Assembly: GCF_001429395.1 (NCBI RefSeq)
Contig: NZ_LMJT01000045.1
Location: forward strand, 92,225-156,224
Source: Allobosea sp. Root381
GTDB lineage: Bacteria; Pseudomonadota; Alphaproteobacteria; Rhizobiales; Beijerinckiaceae
DNA length: 64,000 nt
Reading direction: 5' to 3'
Position numbers and translations under genes: made by a program
The notes under the pieces: model-generated
What the model saw: only the letters and a program-made list of their open reading frames with translations
What the model was told of the DNA's origin: nothing
The model's database searches: none
Part shown: in pieces, positions 40,245 to 48,791 of the stretch
Numbering within the stretch: position 1 is the stretch's first letter
Layout: each line of letters opens with the position of its first letter

Positions 40245-41732
40245 ATGGGACCCGCAGTGACGACCTCGAACCCCGCCATGCCGATCACCTTCGACAACAG
40301 CTATGCCCGGTTGCCGGAGCGCTTCTTCGCGCTGACCCCGCCGACGCCGGTCAAGGCGCCGCGGCTGGTCAAGCTCAACCGCCCGCTCGCCGCCGAACTC
40401 GGGCTCGACGCCGACTGGCTGGAGAGCCCGGAGGGCGTCGCGATGCTGGCGGGCAATGCGATTGCCGCCGGCTCGACGCCGATTTCCACCGCCTATGCCG
40501 GCCACCAGTTCGGGAATTTCGTGCCGCAGCTCGGCGACGGCCGCGCGATCCTGCTCGGCGAGGTCCTGGACCGGGCGGGCAGTCGCCGCGACATCCAGCT
40601 CAAGGGGGCCGGCCGCACGCGCTATTCGCGCGGTGGTGACGGGCGCGCGGCACTTGGCCCGGTGATGCGGGAGTATCTGGTCAGCGAGGCGATGGCCGCG
40701 CTCGGCATCCCGACGACGCGCTCGCTCGCCTTCGTGCTGACCGGGGAACATGTGCTGCGCGACGAGCCCCTGCCCGGCGCGATCCTGACGCGGGTCGCGG
40801 CGAGCCATATCCGCATCGGCACATTCCAGTTCTTCGCCACGCGGCAGGATGCCGAGGCCCTGCGGCAGCTGGCCGACCACGCCATCGCCCGGCACTATCC
40901 TGCCGCCGCGGAGGCCGCCAATCCGCATCTCGCGCTTTTCGAAGCTGTGATCGCGGCGCAGGCCGAACTGGTGGTGCGCTGGCTGCTGGTCGGCTTCATC
41001 CATGGCGTGATGAATACGGACAACATGTCGATCGCCGGCGAGACGATTGATTACGGGCCCTGCGCCTTCCTCGACGCCTATGATCCGGCGACAGTGTTTT
41101 CCTCGATCGATGCCGGCGGGCGCTACGCCTATGGCAACCAGCCCAGCATCGCGCTCTGGAACCTGACGCGCCTCGCGGAAGCGATGCTGCCGTTGCTGGG
41201 CGCCGACACCGACGCAGCGGTCGAGGCCGCGCAGAGCGCGCTGGCTGCGTTCGCGCCGCGCTATCGTGCCGCCTATGATGCCGGCATCGCCCGCAAGCTC
41301 GGCCTCGCGGTAGTCGAGGAAGCGGATGTGACGCTGGGCGTGGAGTTCCTCGAACTGCTGGGCCGGCACGGTTCCGACTTCACCCTGACGTTCCGCCAGC
41401 TCAGCCGGCTGCATGCCGGGCAGGCAGATACGGCGCCGCTGCGCACCGCGCTCGGCGACGACCCGACGCTGGACGACTGGCTGGAACGCTGGCGCGCGCG
41501 TAGCGCCGGCACGGCGCCCGGCGCGATGCTCGCGGTCAACCCGGCCTATATCCCGCGCAACCACCGTATCGAGGCGGCGATCGTCGCTGCGCAGGAACGC
41601 GACGATTTCGCGCCCTTCGAGGAGCTGCACGCGGTGCTGGCGAATCCATTCGAGGAACGGCCGGAGTTCGCCGCTTACGAGAACCCGCCCGAGCCGCATG
41701 AGCGCGTGCGGGCGACGTTCTGCGGGACGTGA
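40245..41732 (+). CDS. selO: SelO/YdiU family protein adenylyltransferase (pseudokinase fold)
   Basis: A 495-residue protein of the UPF0061 family. The start region FDNSYARLPERFFALTPPTPVKAPRLVKLN, then AYAGHQFGNFVPQLGDGRAILLGEV, LKGAGRTRYSRGGDGRAALGPVMREYLVSEAMAALGIPTTRSL and GFIHGVMNTDNMSIAGETIDYGPCAFLDAY are all highly characteristic. Family members move AMP onto Ser, Thr or Tyr of target proteins in response to redox stress. No selenocysteine codon is seen; the end is RATFCGT. The start is uncertain (ATG 40245, GTG 40257 or ATG 40278). Confidence 0.92.
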   Translation: MGPAVTTSNPAMPITFDNSYARLPERFFALTPPTPVKAPRLVKLNRPLAAELGLDADWLESPEGVAMLAGNAIAAGSTPISTAYAGHQFGNFVPQLGDGRAILLGEVLDRAGSRRDIQLKGAGRTRYSRGGDGRAALGPVMREYLVSEAMAALGIPTTRSLAFVLTGEHVLRDEPLPGAILTRVAASHIRIGTFQFFATRQDAEALRQLADHAIARHYPAAAEAANPHLALFEAVIAAQAELVVRWLLVGFIHGVMNTDNMSIAGETIDYGPCAFLDAYDPATVFSSIDAGGRYAYGNQPSIALWNLTRLAEAMLPLLGADTDAAVEAAQSALAAFAPRYRAAYDAGIARKLGLAVVEEADVTLGVEFLELLGRHGSDFTLTFRQLSRLHAGQADTAPLRTALGDDPTLDDWLERWRARSAGTAPGAMLAVNPAYIPRNHRIEAAIVAAQERDDFAPFEELHAVLANPFEERPEFAAYENPPEPHERVRATFCGT

Positions 41733-41736
41733 GGTC

Positions 41737-41824
41737 GTCATTGCGAGCGTAAGCGAAGCAATCCAGGAGCGGCAGCGCTCTACGTCTTCCTGGATTGCTT
41801 CGTCGCTGCGCTCCTCGCAATGAC
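41737..41824. repeat. Full-length GTCATTGC palindromic repeat
   Basis: The 88-base element starts GTCATTGCGAGCG, has AAGCGAAGCAATCCAGGA and then TCCTGGATTGCTTCGTCGCTGCG, and ends CTCGCAATGAC, so the whole folds into one hairpin with a small loop. A half copy is at 10922-10949 and a decayed copy at 58979-59070. It begins 4 bases after the selO stop and may act as its terminator. Confidence 0.85.
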
Positions 41825-41944
41825 GGGACCGCGCCATGCGTCTCGCGCCAGCGGTGAAACGCGAAATGCAGAGGCCCGCGACCTGTCCAATCACGAAAAC
41901 TGTGCTCTGATCGCGATCCGAGAACCGGATTGCGAGGACGAACC

Positions 41945-43546
41945 ATGATGACCGGCCGCCGCCCGACGCTCTATTCCCGCCACGGCATGGTCGCCGCGGC
42001 GCATCCGCTGGCGGCACAGGCCGGGGCGCGGCTGCTGATCCAGGGCGGCAACGCCTTCGACGCCATCGCCGCGACGGCAGCCGCGCTCAGCGTGGTCGAA
42101 CCGTTCATGTCGAGCCTGTCGGGCATGGGCTCCGCGACGTTGTGGAGTGCGGCGGAGGGACGCGTGCGCGTCCTCGATTTCGTGCCGCCGATCCAGAAGA
42201 GCTTTCCGGTGGAGCGCTTCTCCAGGCGCTCCGAGCTCGAACGCGGGCCGCATGCGGTCGCGATGCCGGGAAACCTCGCCGGCTGGTGCGAGCTGGCGCA
42301 GCGCTATGGTCGCCGGCCGCTTGCCGACATCTTGGCGCCGGCGATCGCCCTGGCGCGGGACGGCTTCGCGCTGTCCGAATTCGGCGTCACCGAGTTCAAC
42401 GAGCAGGCGCCCCTGCTGGAGGCCTGGCCGGGGCTTTATCCCGGCTTCGCCGCGAATTACCTGCCCGAGGGCGGATCGGTGAAGCTCGGCCAGTTGCTGC
42501 GCCAGCCCGATCTCGCCCGCACCTTCGCAGAGATCGGCGAGAAGGGTCCAGAGCATCTCTATCGCGGCGAACTCGGCCAGCGCATCGTCACGCATCTGCG
42601 CTCGCTCGGCGGGCTGATGACGATGGACGATCTCGCGGCGGTCCAACCGCGCTGGCGCGAACCGTTCGTCACCTCCTATCGCGGCCTCGACATCAACGTG
42701 CCGCCACCGCCCTGCGAGGCCTTCCAGTTCCTGCTCAGCCTGAAGATCCTCGAGGGCTTCGATCTCGCCAGCCTGCCCAAGGACGGGCCGGAGCATCTCG
42801 ACCTCGTCTATCGCGCGATCCGGCTCGCCGCCGGGGTGCGGATCGCGTCGAATAATCCCTCACCCGAAACCCTGGCGAAGATCTTCTCGGAGGCTTCGGT
42901 CGCGGCGCTCCGGCAGCGCGTCGCGGACGGCCAGCCGGTCGAGGGTCCGACGGAGCAATGGCTGCCGCAGCCGAGCGAGGACCCGGCCCACACCACCTCC
43001 TTCTCCGCCGCCGATGCAGAGGGCAACCTCGTCTGCATCACCAACAGCCTCGGCAGCCCCTTCGGCAGCGGCATCGTCGTGCCCGGCACGGGCGTCTGCC
43101 TGAACAACTTTCTCTACTGGTCGGACGTGCAGCCTGGCAGCCCGAACCGCTCGCAGCCCGGCGACGAATTGCCGATGTGCATGTCGCCCAGCATCTCGAC
43201 GCGGGCCGGCAAGCCGGTGCTCGCGCTGGGAACGCCCGGCAGCTACGGTATCATGCAGACCCAGACACAGGCGATGGTACAGCATCTCGATTTCGGGCTG
43301 CCGCTGCAGCAGGCCATCGAGGCGCCGCGCTCGCGGCTCTGGGACGGACGCCTGATCGAGTCGGAGAACCGGATCGCGCCGGAAACGCTGGCCGAGCTGC
43401 GTCGCCGCGGCCACGACATCGCGGCTTTCGACACCGGCTGGACGATGCGCTGCGGCGGCATGCAGGCGGTCGGGATCGATCCGGCGACGGGGTTGATGAC
43501 CGGTGGCGCCGATCCGCGCCGGGACGGCTATGTCGTGGCGGTGTGA
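41945..43546 (+). CDS. Gamma-glutamyltransferase-like Ntn hydrolase
   Basis: A 533-residue protein of the GGT family. The large-subunit part has AAAHPLAAQAGARLLIQGGNAFDAIAATAAALSVVEPFMSSLSGMG. The cleavage site is PAHTTSFSAADAEGNLV, with Thr350 as the new N-terminal nucleophile after self-cleavage. The small-subunit signatures FGSGIVVPGTGVCLNNFLYW and SMSP-like MCMSPSISTRAGKPVLALGTPGSYGIMQTQTQ follow. No signal peptide is visible, so it is likely cytosolic, like the acylase-type branch of the family. ATG 41945 has GAGGA 6 bases upstream. The real substrate could be a gamma-glutamyl compound or an acyl amide. Confidence 0.85.
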   Translation: MMTGRRPTLYSRHGMVAAAHPLAAQAGARLLIQGGNAFDAIAATAAALSVVEPFMSSLSGMGSATLWSAAEGRVRVLDFVPPIQKSFPVERFSRRSELERGPHAVAMPGNLAGWCELAQRYGRRPLADILAPAIALARDGFALSEFGVTEFNEQAPLLEAWPGLYPGFAANYLPEGGSVKLGQLLRQPDLARTFAEIGEKGPEHLYRGELGQRIVTHLRSLGGLMTMDDLAAVQPRWREPFVTSYRGLDINVPPPPCEAFQFLLSLKILEGFDLASLPKDGPEHLDLVYRAIRLAAGVRIASNNPSPETLAKIFSEASVAALRQRVADGQPVEGPTEQWLPQPSEDPAHTTSFSAADAEGNLVCITNSLGSPFGSGIVVPGTGVCLNNFLYWSDVQPGSPNRSQPGDELPMCMSPSISTRAGKPVLALGTPGSYGIMQTQTQAMVQHLDFGLPLQQAIEAPRSRLWDGRLIESENRIAPETLAELRRRGHDIAAFDTGWTMRCGGMQAVGIDPATGLMTGGADPRRDGYVVAV

Positions 43547-43568
43547 ATGGGCACCCGTAACGCCCCGT

Positions 43569-43600
43569 CATCCCGGGCGACCGGAGGGCGACCCGGGATG
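43569..43600. repeat. Hairpin CATCCCGGG/CCCGGGATG between convergent genes
   Basis: Nine-base perfect arms enclose 14 bases. The hairpin stands between the ends of the GGT-like gene and the RidA gene. It has no T-run, so it is not a standard intrinsic terminator. It is best seen as a small member of the intergenic repeats. Confidence 0.5.
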
Positions 43601-43612
43601 GCTCGCGCTTGA

Positions 43613-43957
43613 TCAACGCGACGCCGTGACCACGATCTCGATGATCGCGCCGCCGCCCAGATCGGCTACGCCGACGGTGGCGCGGGTCGGCATGTCCTCG
43701 CCGAAGAAGCCGGTCCAGGCCGCGTCCATCGCCTTCTTCTGCGAGAGGTCCGTGACGAAGATCTGCGCGGCGACGACCGCCTTGCGGTCGAGCCCGACCT
43801 CGCCGAGATAGCTTTCGATCTTGCCGAGAATGTTTTCCGTCTGCGGGCCCATCGACTGCGTGGTGTCGTCGGCGATGACGCCGCCGACGAAGACGAGACT
43901 GCCGGTCTCGACGACGCGGTTCTGGATCGGCGTCTTGATGCTGCGCTTGATGGTCAT
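43613..43957 (-). CDS. RidA family enamine/imine deaminase
   Basis: A 114-residue protein of the YjgF/YER057c/UK114 family. GSLVFVGGVIADDTTQSMGPQTENILGKIESYLGEVGLDRKAVVAAQIFVTDLSQ and GVADLGGGAIIEIVVTASR fit. The usual Arg of the family motif near the end (R-x-A/C-V-E) is not present in that form; the segment reads MPTRATVGVADLG, where Arg is kept. RidA proteins hydrolyse reactive imines made by amino acid oxidation, which suits its place as the last gene of an amine-oxidising operon. ATG 43957 has AGGAG 7 bases upstream. Confidence 0.85.
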   Translation of the reverse strand: MTIKRSIKTPIQNRVVETGSLVFVGGVIADDTTQSMGPQTENILGKIESYLGEVGLDRKAVVAAQIFVTDLSQKKAMDAAWTGFFGEDMPTRATVGVADLGGGAIIEIVVTASR

Positions 43958-45120
43958 CGGTCTTCTCCTGTGGTGGAAGCGATGCGTTGGCATGCCGCCG
44001 GCTGCGCAAAACGCGCGATGCCGAGGCCGTCGATCGGCACGTTGCTTGAGCCGGTCGCGATGATCTCGGCCATGACCGCTCCGGCACCGGGCCCGAGCTG
44101 GAAGCCATGGGCCGAGAAGCCGAACTGGTGGTAGACGCCCTCATGCTTCGCGCTCCTGCCGAAGACCGGCAAATCGTCCGGCATGCGCGCCTCGATCCCG
44201 GCCCAGGCGCGCACGACCGGCGCAGCCCGCATGATCGGGAACAGGTCCCAGACCGTCCCGGCATTGGTCGCGAGCTTGGCCCAGTCGAGCACGGTGCGGT
44301 TCTCGTCGCGGATGGCGCGGCCGAGATAGCCGCCGCCGATCAGCACGGTGCCGTTGCGGAACTGCTTGAAGGAGAGCTTGCGCTTGCGCAGGATCACCAC
44401 CGGCCTGATGAAGGCCGGCATCGCGGCGGTGATCATCAGCATCGGCGCGATGACCTCGAGCGGCACGGGTTCGCCGAGATCGGCCGCGATGCGGTCGGCC
44501 CAGGCGCCAGCCGCGTTGACGATGCGGGGGCTGAGAAAGTTACCCTCGTCGGTCCCGACCCGCCAATTCGTGCCGTCGCGGCTGACGCTCGTGACCCGCA
44601 CGCCCTCGCGTATCTCGGCGCCCAATTCGGCGGCCTTGCGCTTGAAGGCCTGCGTCGCGCGCAAAGGGATCGCCGCGCCGTCGCGGCGCGAGACCACGCC
44701 GCCGGGACAGCTATCGGAGACGGCCGGCACCAGCCGGCGCAGCTCGGCCGCGTCGATCAGCTCCTCATGGTGGAAGCCGCGCAGCGTCAGTTCGGCGACA
44801 CGGGCGCGGCAGTTGCCGAGGTCCTCCTCGTCCTCCGCGACCAGGACCTGGCCATCCGAGGTGAAGCCGCAATCGTCGTCGACCAGGTCCTCGATGCGAT
44901 GCCAGAGCGCCATCGAGGCGTTGGAGAGCGGGATTTCCGCGACATGGCGCGCCAGTTGCCGGACACCGCCGGCATTGACGCCCGAGGCATGCCGGCCGGC
45001 GTGATCCTTCTCGATCAGGATGACGGACATGCCGCGCATCGCGCAGTGCAGCGCCGTCGAGCAGCCATGGATGCCGCCGCCGATGACGATGACGTCGGCG
45101 CTGCGGCGCTCGCCGCTCAC
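43954..45120 (-). CDS. FAD-dependent oxidoreductase, DAO family (first of two in this operon)
   Basis: A 388-residue flavoenzyme. It starts with the dinucleotide motif DVIVIGGGIHGCSTALHCAMRGMSVILIEKD, then ASGVNAGGVRQLARH. It ends with VVRAWAGIEARMPDDLPVFG and HQFGFSAHGFQLGPGAGAVMAEII, as in glycine/D-amino acid oxidase and opine oxidase B subunits. It probably forms a complex with the FAD and iron-sulfur proteins coded just upstream. GTG 45120 overlaps the previous stop (GTGA), and its own end overlaps the start of the RidA gene by 4. Confidence 0.85.
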   Translation of the reverse strand: MSGERRSADVIVIGGGIHGCSTALHCAMRGMSVILIEKDHAGRHASGVNAGGVRQLARHVAEIPLSNASMALWHRIEDLVDDDCGFTSDGQVLVAEDEEDLGNCRARVAELTLRGFHHEELIDAAELRRLVPAVSDSCPGGVVSRRDGAAIPLRATQAFKRKAAELGAEIREGVRVTSVSRDGTNWRVGTDEGNFLSPRIVNAAGAWADRIAADLGEPVPLEVIAPMLMITAAMPAFIRPVVILRKRKLSFKQFRNGTVLIGGGYLGRAIRDENRTVLDWAKLATNAGTVWDLFPIMRAAPVVRAWAGIEARMPDDLPVFGRSAKHEGVYHQFGFSAHGFQLGPGAGAVMAEIIATGSSNVPIDGLGIARFAQPAACQRIASTTGEDR

Positions 45121-46565
45121 CGCACGACCGCTTTCACCGCCGCATCGGTCGGCGGCAGGGCGGCGAGTTCTGCCAAGGTGATCGGCTTCACCGGCGGGCG
45201 CAGGCGGGAATAGCCCACCTCGGCCGGGGAGACGCCGTGTGCCTGCGCGATCAACTCGACCACCGTCGGTCCGCAGAGCCTGCCCTGGCATGGGCCCATG
45301 CCGCAGCGCAGGAAGGCCTTCATCTGGTTGGGGCCGGTGACGCCGAGGCGGCTCGCGGTATCGCGGATCTGGCCGGCGGTGATCTCCTCGCAGCGGCAGA
45401 CGATGGTCTCGTCGGCGGGCGGGGCGAGGAAGGTCTCAGCGGGACGATAAAGCAGGTCGAGGAAGCGCCGTCCGCGCAGGCTGCGCGCCAGCGCCCCGCG
45501 GATCGGCGCGGCCCGGCGGTCGCGCTCGGCCTCGGAGAAACGACCGAGCCGGCGTGCCGCGTCGAGGGCCGCCATCTCGCCGCGCAACGCCGCGCTCTCG
45601 GCACCACCGATGCCGGCCCCGTCGCCGGCGATGGCGATGCCCGGTATCGAAGAGGCGAACCAGTCGTCGACCTCCGGCGTCCAGCAATGCTGCTCGGGGT
45701 CGAACTCCTGCGCGCAGCCGGCCGCGTTGGAGAGGTTGATGCCGGGGATCACGCCATGATGCAGCAGCAGCGTCTCGCAGGCGATGGTCTCGCTGGCACC
45801 GCCGCGCTGGGCCTTCACAGCCGTGACCTTATCCGCTCCTTCGGCGGCGAGCGCCGTGACACCGGTCCTGAACGGCAGCTTGCGGCGCGCCTGCGTCATC
45901 AATCTCAGCCCCTTGGCGAGATAGGGCGAGCGGAGGAAATCCGGAAAAGCCGCGATCGCCGCCAGCCAGTTGCGGCGCGGCGTCGTGTCCAGCACCGCGA
46001 CGATGTTGGCACCGGCCGCCGCGAGCTGCCCGGCCAGCAGATAGAGCAAGGGGCCGCAGCCTGCGATCACGGTGCGCCCGCTCGGCACGAGGCCGGAGCT
46101 CTTCAGCGCGATCTGCGCCGCGCCCGCCGTCATGACGCCGGGCAGGGTCCAGCCCGGGATCGGGAAGGGCCGCTCCTGCGCGCCCGTCGCCAGGATGATC
46201 TGGGCAGCGGCGATCAGCCTTGCCTTGCCGTTGAGCGAGAGGCCCAATTCGAAGCCGCCGGCCTCGTCGGGCGCGACCGACCAGACCGTGCAGCCCGGCG
46301 CGTAAGCCGCTTCCGTCCGCTCCAGCCGCGCGACGAGCGCCCCGCCTTTCCAGTAATCCTCGCCCAGGACCGCGCGGTCCGCGACCGGTGTCGTGGTGAT
46401 GGCGCGGTAGATCTGCCCGCCCGGAGCCGGGCTCTCGTCGGCCAGCAGCACGGAGAGCCCCAGTTCGGCGGCGCGTGCGGCAGCCGCCAGCCCTGCCGGG
46501 CCGGCGCCGACCACGGCGATGTCGTAATGCTCGGCCAGCAGGCCGATCTCGGCAATAGTGTTCAT
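45117..46565 (-). CDS. NAD(P)/FAD-dependent oxidoreductase with BFD-like [2Fe-2S] domain (OoxA/HcnB-like)
   Basis: A 482-residue protein. The FAD motif is DIAVVGAGPAGLAAAARAAELGLSVLLADE, followed by PGGQIYRA. An inner GRTVIAGCGPLLYLLAGQLAAAGANIVAVLD binds a second nucleotide. A BFD-like domain near the C-terminus has the Cys set CRCEEITAGQIRDTASRLG...CGMGPCQGRLC for a [2Fe-2S] cluster. This plan is shared by the A subunits of opine oxidases, HcnB and D-hydroxyproline dehydrogenase subunits. ATG 46565 overlaps the small-subunit stop. Confidence 0.88.
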   Translation of the reverse strand: MNTIAEIGLLAEHYDIAVVGAGPAGLAAAARAAELGLSVLLADESPAPGGQIYRAITTTPVADRAVLGEDYWKGGALVARLERTEAAYAPGCTVWSVAPDEAGGFELGLSLNGKARLIAAAQIILATGAQERPFPIPGWTLPGVMTAGAAQIALKSSGLVPSGRTVIAGCGPLLYLLAGQLAAAGANIVAVLDTTPRRNWLAAIAAFPDFLRSPYLAKGLRLMTQARRKLPFRTGVTALAAEGADKVTAVKAQRGGASETIACETLLLHHGVIPGINLSNAAGCAQEFDPEQHCWTPEVDDWFASSIPGIAIAGDGAGIGGAESAALRGEMAALDAARRLGRFSEAERDRRAAPIRGALARSLRGRRFLDLLYRPAETFLAPPADETIVCRCEEITAGQIRDTASRLGVTGPNQMKAFLRCGMGPCQGRLCGPTVVELIAQAHGVSPAEVGYSRLRPPVKPITLAELAALPPTDAAVKAVVR

Positions 46566-46870
46566 GACCGCACCTCGTCCGGCTGGCGCCGCCCGGCCTG
46601 CGTCTCGATCCGCATGCCCTCGCGCAGGGGCACGAGGCAGCCCTGCCGGTTGCCGATGCCGTCGATGACGACGAGGCATTCGAAGCAGACGCCCATCATG
46701 CAATAGGGCCCGCGCGCTGCGCCCGAGACCGGCGTCTGGCGGCAGGCCGCGACGCCATTGGCGAGCAGCGCGGCCGCGACGGTGTCGCCGGCACGCGCCG
46801 TCATGGCGCGGCCGTCGAAGGTGAAGCCGAGCGAAGGGCCGGGCCTGGTCTCAGCTATGGGCCGGAACAT
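46562..46870 (-). CDS. Small [2Fe-2S] subunit (HcnA-like)
   Basis: A 102-residue ferredoxin-like subunit. FTFDGRAMTARAGDTVAAALLANGVAACRQTPVSGAARGPYCMMGVCFECLVVIDG, then QGCLVPLREGMRIET, gives the four Cys ligands (YC, VC, EC and GC). It is the electron-transfer subunit for the flavoproteins coded on both sides. ATG 46870 lies inside the end of the upstream DAO gene (20-base overlap), so the two are translationally coupled. Confidence 0.88.
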   Translation of the reverse strand: MFRPIAETRPGPSLGFTFDGRAMTARAGDTVAAALLANGVAACRQTPVSGAARGPYCMMGVCFECLVVIDGIGNRQGCLVPLREGMRIETQAGRRQPDEVRS

Positions 46871-47984
46871 GGAACCTCCGTGCCGAGAAGGCGGCAAGCG
46901 TTTCGGGCAGGGCGCCCGACAGGATGGCGGGTGCGAGCGTCAACACATGGTTGGCGGCAAGCGTCACGCCGGAATGGCAGGTGACGACGAAGGCGCCGGG
47001 GCAGCTTTCCGACTGGTCGTAGATCGGGAAGCCGTCCGGGCTCATCACGCGCAGCGCGGACCAGGTCCTGACGACGTTCAGCCCGGCGAGCCGCGGAAAC
47101 ATCCTGACTGCACGCTCGGCCATGACGGAGAGGATCGGCTGGCCGACCACCGTGTCGAAGCCGCGATCTTCCTGGCTGTCACCGATCATGACGCCGCCCT
47201 CGTCGGTCTGGCGGATCGTGACCATCGGGTTGTGCAGGAAGGGCGCGGTCTTCTCGGTGACGATGATCTGGCCCTTGCTCGGCTTCACCGGCGCGTCGAG
47301 GCCGACCATGGGGGCGAGCCGCGCATTGCCGAGGCCGGCCGCCAGCACGACCTTGGCCGTTGCGATCTCGCCGAAGGCGCCGCGCAGGAAAAAGCCGCCA
47401 TCGCGCGGCACGATACTCTCCACCGTGCAGTTCGGCCGATAATCGACGCCGCGCCGCTGCGTCGCCTCGCGCAGCGCCCGGAACAGCTTCAGCGAGTTCA
47501 CATGGCCGTCGAGCGGGCTGTAGACCGAGCCGACGACATCGGGGCCGATATCGGGCAGGCGGCGCCTCGTCTCGGCATGGTCGAGGATCTCATAGGGAAA
47601 CTCGGCCAGCGACATCTGGTTGTGCAGCCGCTGCATCGTCTTGCGGCGCTGCTCCAGCTCGCCCTCGGACAGGCAGAGCATGAAGCCGCCGGGCTGGCTG
47701 TGCGCGACATCGAGGCCGGCCTCGTCGTTCAGCACGGCCGCAAGCTGGTGCCACTGCTCCGCCGAGCGGCGCGACCACATCGCATAGTCCGGCATGCCCA
47801 GCCCCTTGGACTGGACCCAGATCAGCGCGAAATTGCCGCGCGAGGCGCGAAAGGCGACATCGCCCTCGTCGAGGATGGTGACGCGGGCGCCGTTGCGCGC
47901 GAGGCCGAGCGCGATGGCGCCGCCGACGACCCCGCCGCCGACGACGACGATGTCGGCTTCCGATGAAGGTGAATGCGCAGTCAC
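46851..47984 (-). CDS. FAD-dependent oxidoreductase, DAO family (second of two; HcnC-like)
   Basis: A 377-residue flavoenzyme starting DIVVVGGGVVGGAIALGLARNGARVTILDEGDVAFRASRGNFALIW. The KPSKGQIIVTEK and GGVMIGDSQEDRGFD segments and the end VVRTWSALRVMSPDGFPIYDQSE...VVTCHSGVTLAANHVLTLAPAIL are usual for the catalytic subunit of HcnABC-type and opine or hydroxyproline dehydrogenases. The start is GTG 47984, 6 bases after the permease stop. It is related to, but not a close copy of, the DAO protein at 43954-45120. Confidence 0.85.
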   Translation of the reverse strand: MTAHSPSSEADIVVVGGGVVGGAIALGLARNGARVTILDEGDVAFRASRGNFALIWVQSKGLGMPDYAMWSRRSAEQWHQLAAVLNDEAGLDVAHSQPGGFMLCLSEGELEQRRKTMQRLHNQMSLAEFPYEILDHAETRRRLPDIGPDVVGSVYSPLDGHVNSLKLFRALREATQRRGVDYRPNCTVESIVPRDGGFFLRGAFGEIATAKVVLAAGLGNARLAPMVGLDAPVKPSKGQIIVTEKTAPFLHNPMVTIRQTDEGGVMIGDSQEDRGFDTVVGQPILSVMAERAVRMFPRLAGLNVVRTWSALRVMSPDGFPIYDQSESCPGAFVVTCHSGVTLAANHVLTLAPAILSGALPETLAAFSARRFHVPAHS

Positions 47985-47990
47985 GGGATG

Positions 47991-48791
47991 TCAGCCTTTT
48001 CCGGATCCGACGAAGAGGCGGTCGAGGCCGAACAGCCTGTCGAGCGCGAACAGCATCACGGCGGTCAGCGCGATCAGGCAGGCGGAGATCGCCGCGATCA
48101 GCGGATCGATATTGTCCTGGATGTAAAGGAACATGCGGACGGGAAGCGTGGTGGTCTGGGGCGAGGCGATGAACACCGTCATCGTGACCTCGTCAAAGGA
48201 ATTGATCGCCGCCAGCAGCCAGCCCGAGACGACGCCGGGCAGGATCAGCGGCAGGGTCACGCGCCGGAATACGGTGCCGGTGCCGGCGCCCAGCGAGACC
48301 GCAGCATGCTCGATACGCTGGTCGATGCCGTAGGAGGAGGCGAGGACCAGCCTGAGCGCGAAGGGCAGGATGACGATAACATGGCTCAACACCAGCCCGG
48401 TGAAGGTGCCGGACAGGCCGATCTGCGTGAAGAAGCGCAGGAAGGCGATGCCGAGCACGACATGCGGCACCATCAGCGGCGACATGAACAGCGCCGTCAT
48501 GGCCTCGCGGCCGGGGAAGCGGTAGCGCGCGATGGCGAGTGCGGCCGGCACGGCGAGGATGATCGCGATGGTCGAGGAAAGGGCCGCCAGCCAGAGCGAG
48601 TCGCGGAAGGCGCGGATGAACTCGGGATAGTCGAAGATCGCCCTGAACCAGCGCAGGCTCGGGCCCCGCGTCGGCAGGGAGAGGTAGCCCTCCGGCGTGA
48701 AGGCGACGATGCAGACGATCAGCAGCGGCGCCAGCATGAAGACGAGGAAGAGCGCGTGGAAGACCAGCGCGAGGGGGCCGTTGCGCTTCAT
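47991..48791 (-). CDS. ABC transporter permease (PotC-type)
   Basis: A 266-residue inner-membrane protein with six helices. The permease loop that touches the ATPase is RIEHAAVSLGAGTGTVFRRVTLPLILPGVVSG, the EAA motif. It resembles PotC of spermidine/putrescine transporters and related amine or opine uptake systems. Its ATG overlaps the stop of the other permease gene by 4 bases. Confidence 0.9.
   Translation of the reverse strand: MKRNGPLALVFHALFLVFMLAPLLIVCIVAFTPEGYLSLPTRGPSLRWFRAIFDYPEFIRAFRDSLWLAALSSTIAIILAVPAALAIARYRFPGREAMTALFMSPLMVPHVVLGIAFLRFFTQIGLSGTFTGLVLSHVIVILPFALRLVLASSYGIDQRIEHAAVSLGAGTGTVFRRVTLPLILPGVVSGWLLAAINSFDEVTMTVFIASPQTTTLPVRMFLYIQDNIDPLIAAISACLIALTAVMLFALDRLFGLDRLFVGSGKG

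Noticed and set aside
40245..41732. Possible selenocysteine at the end of SelO
   Set aside because: No in-frame TGA followed by a plausible extension was seen; the protein ends normally at CGT.
43603..43612. TTGATCAA as a second FNR/FixK half palindrome near the RidA gene
   Set aside because: It lacks the four-base spacer of the consensus and lies at the 3' ends of two genes, not in a promoter.
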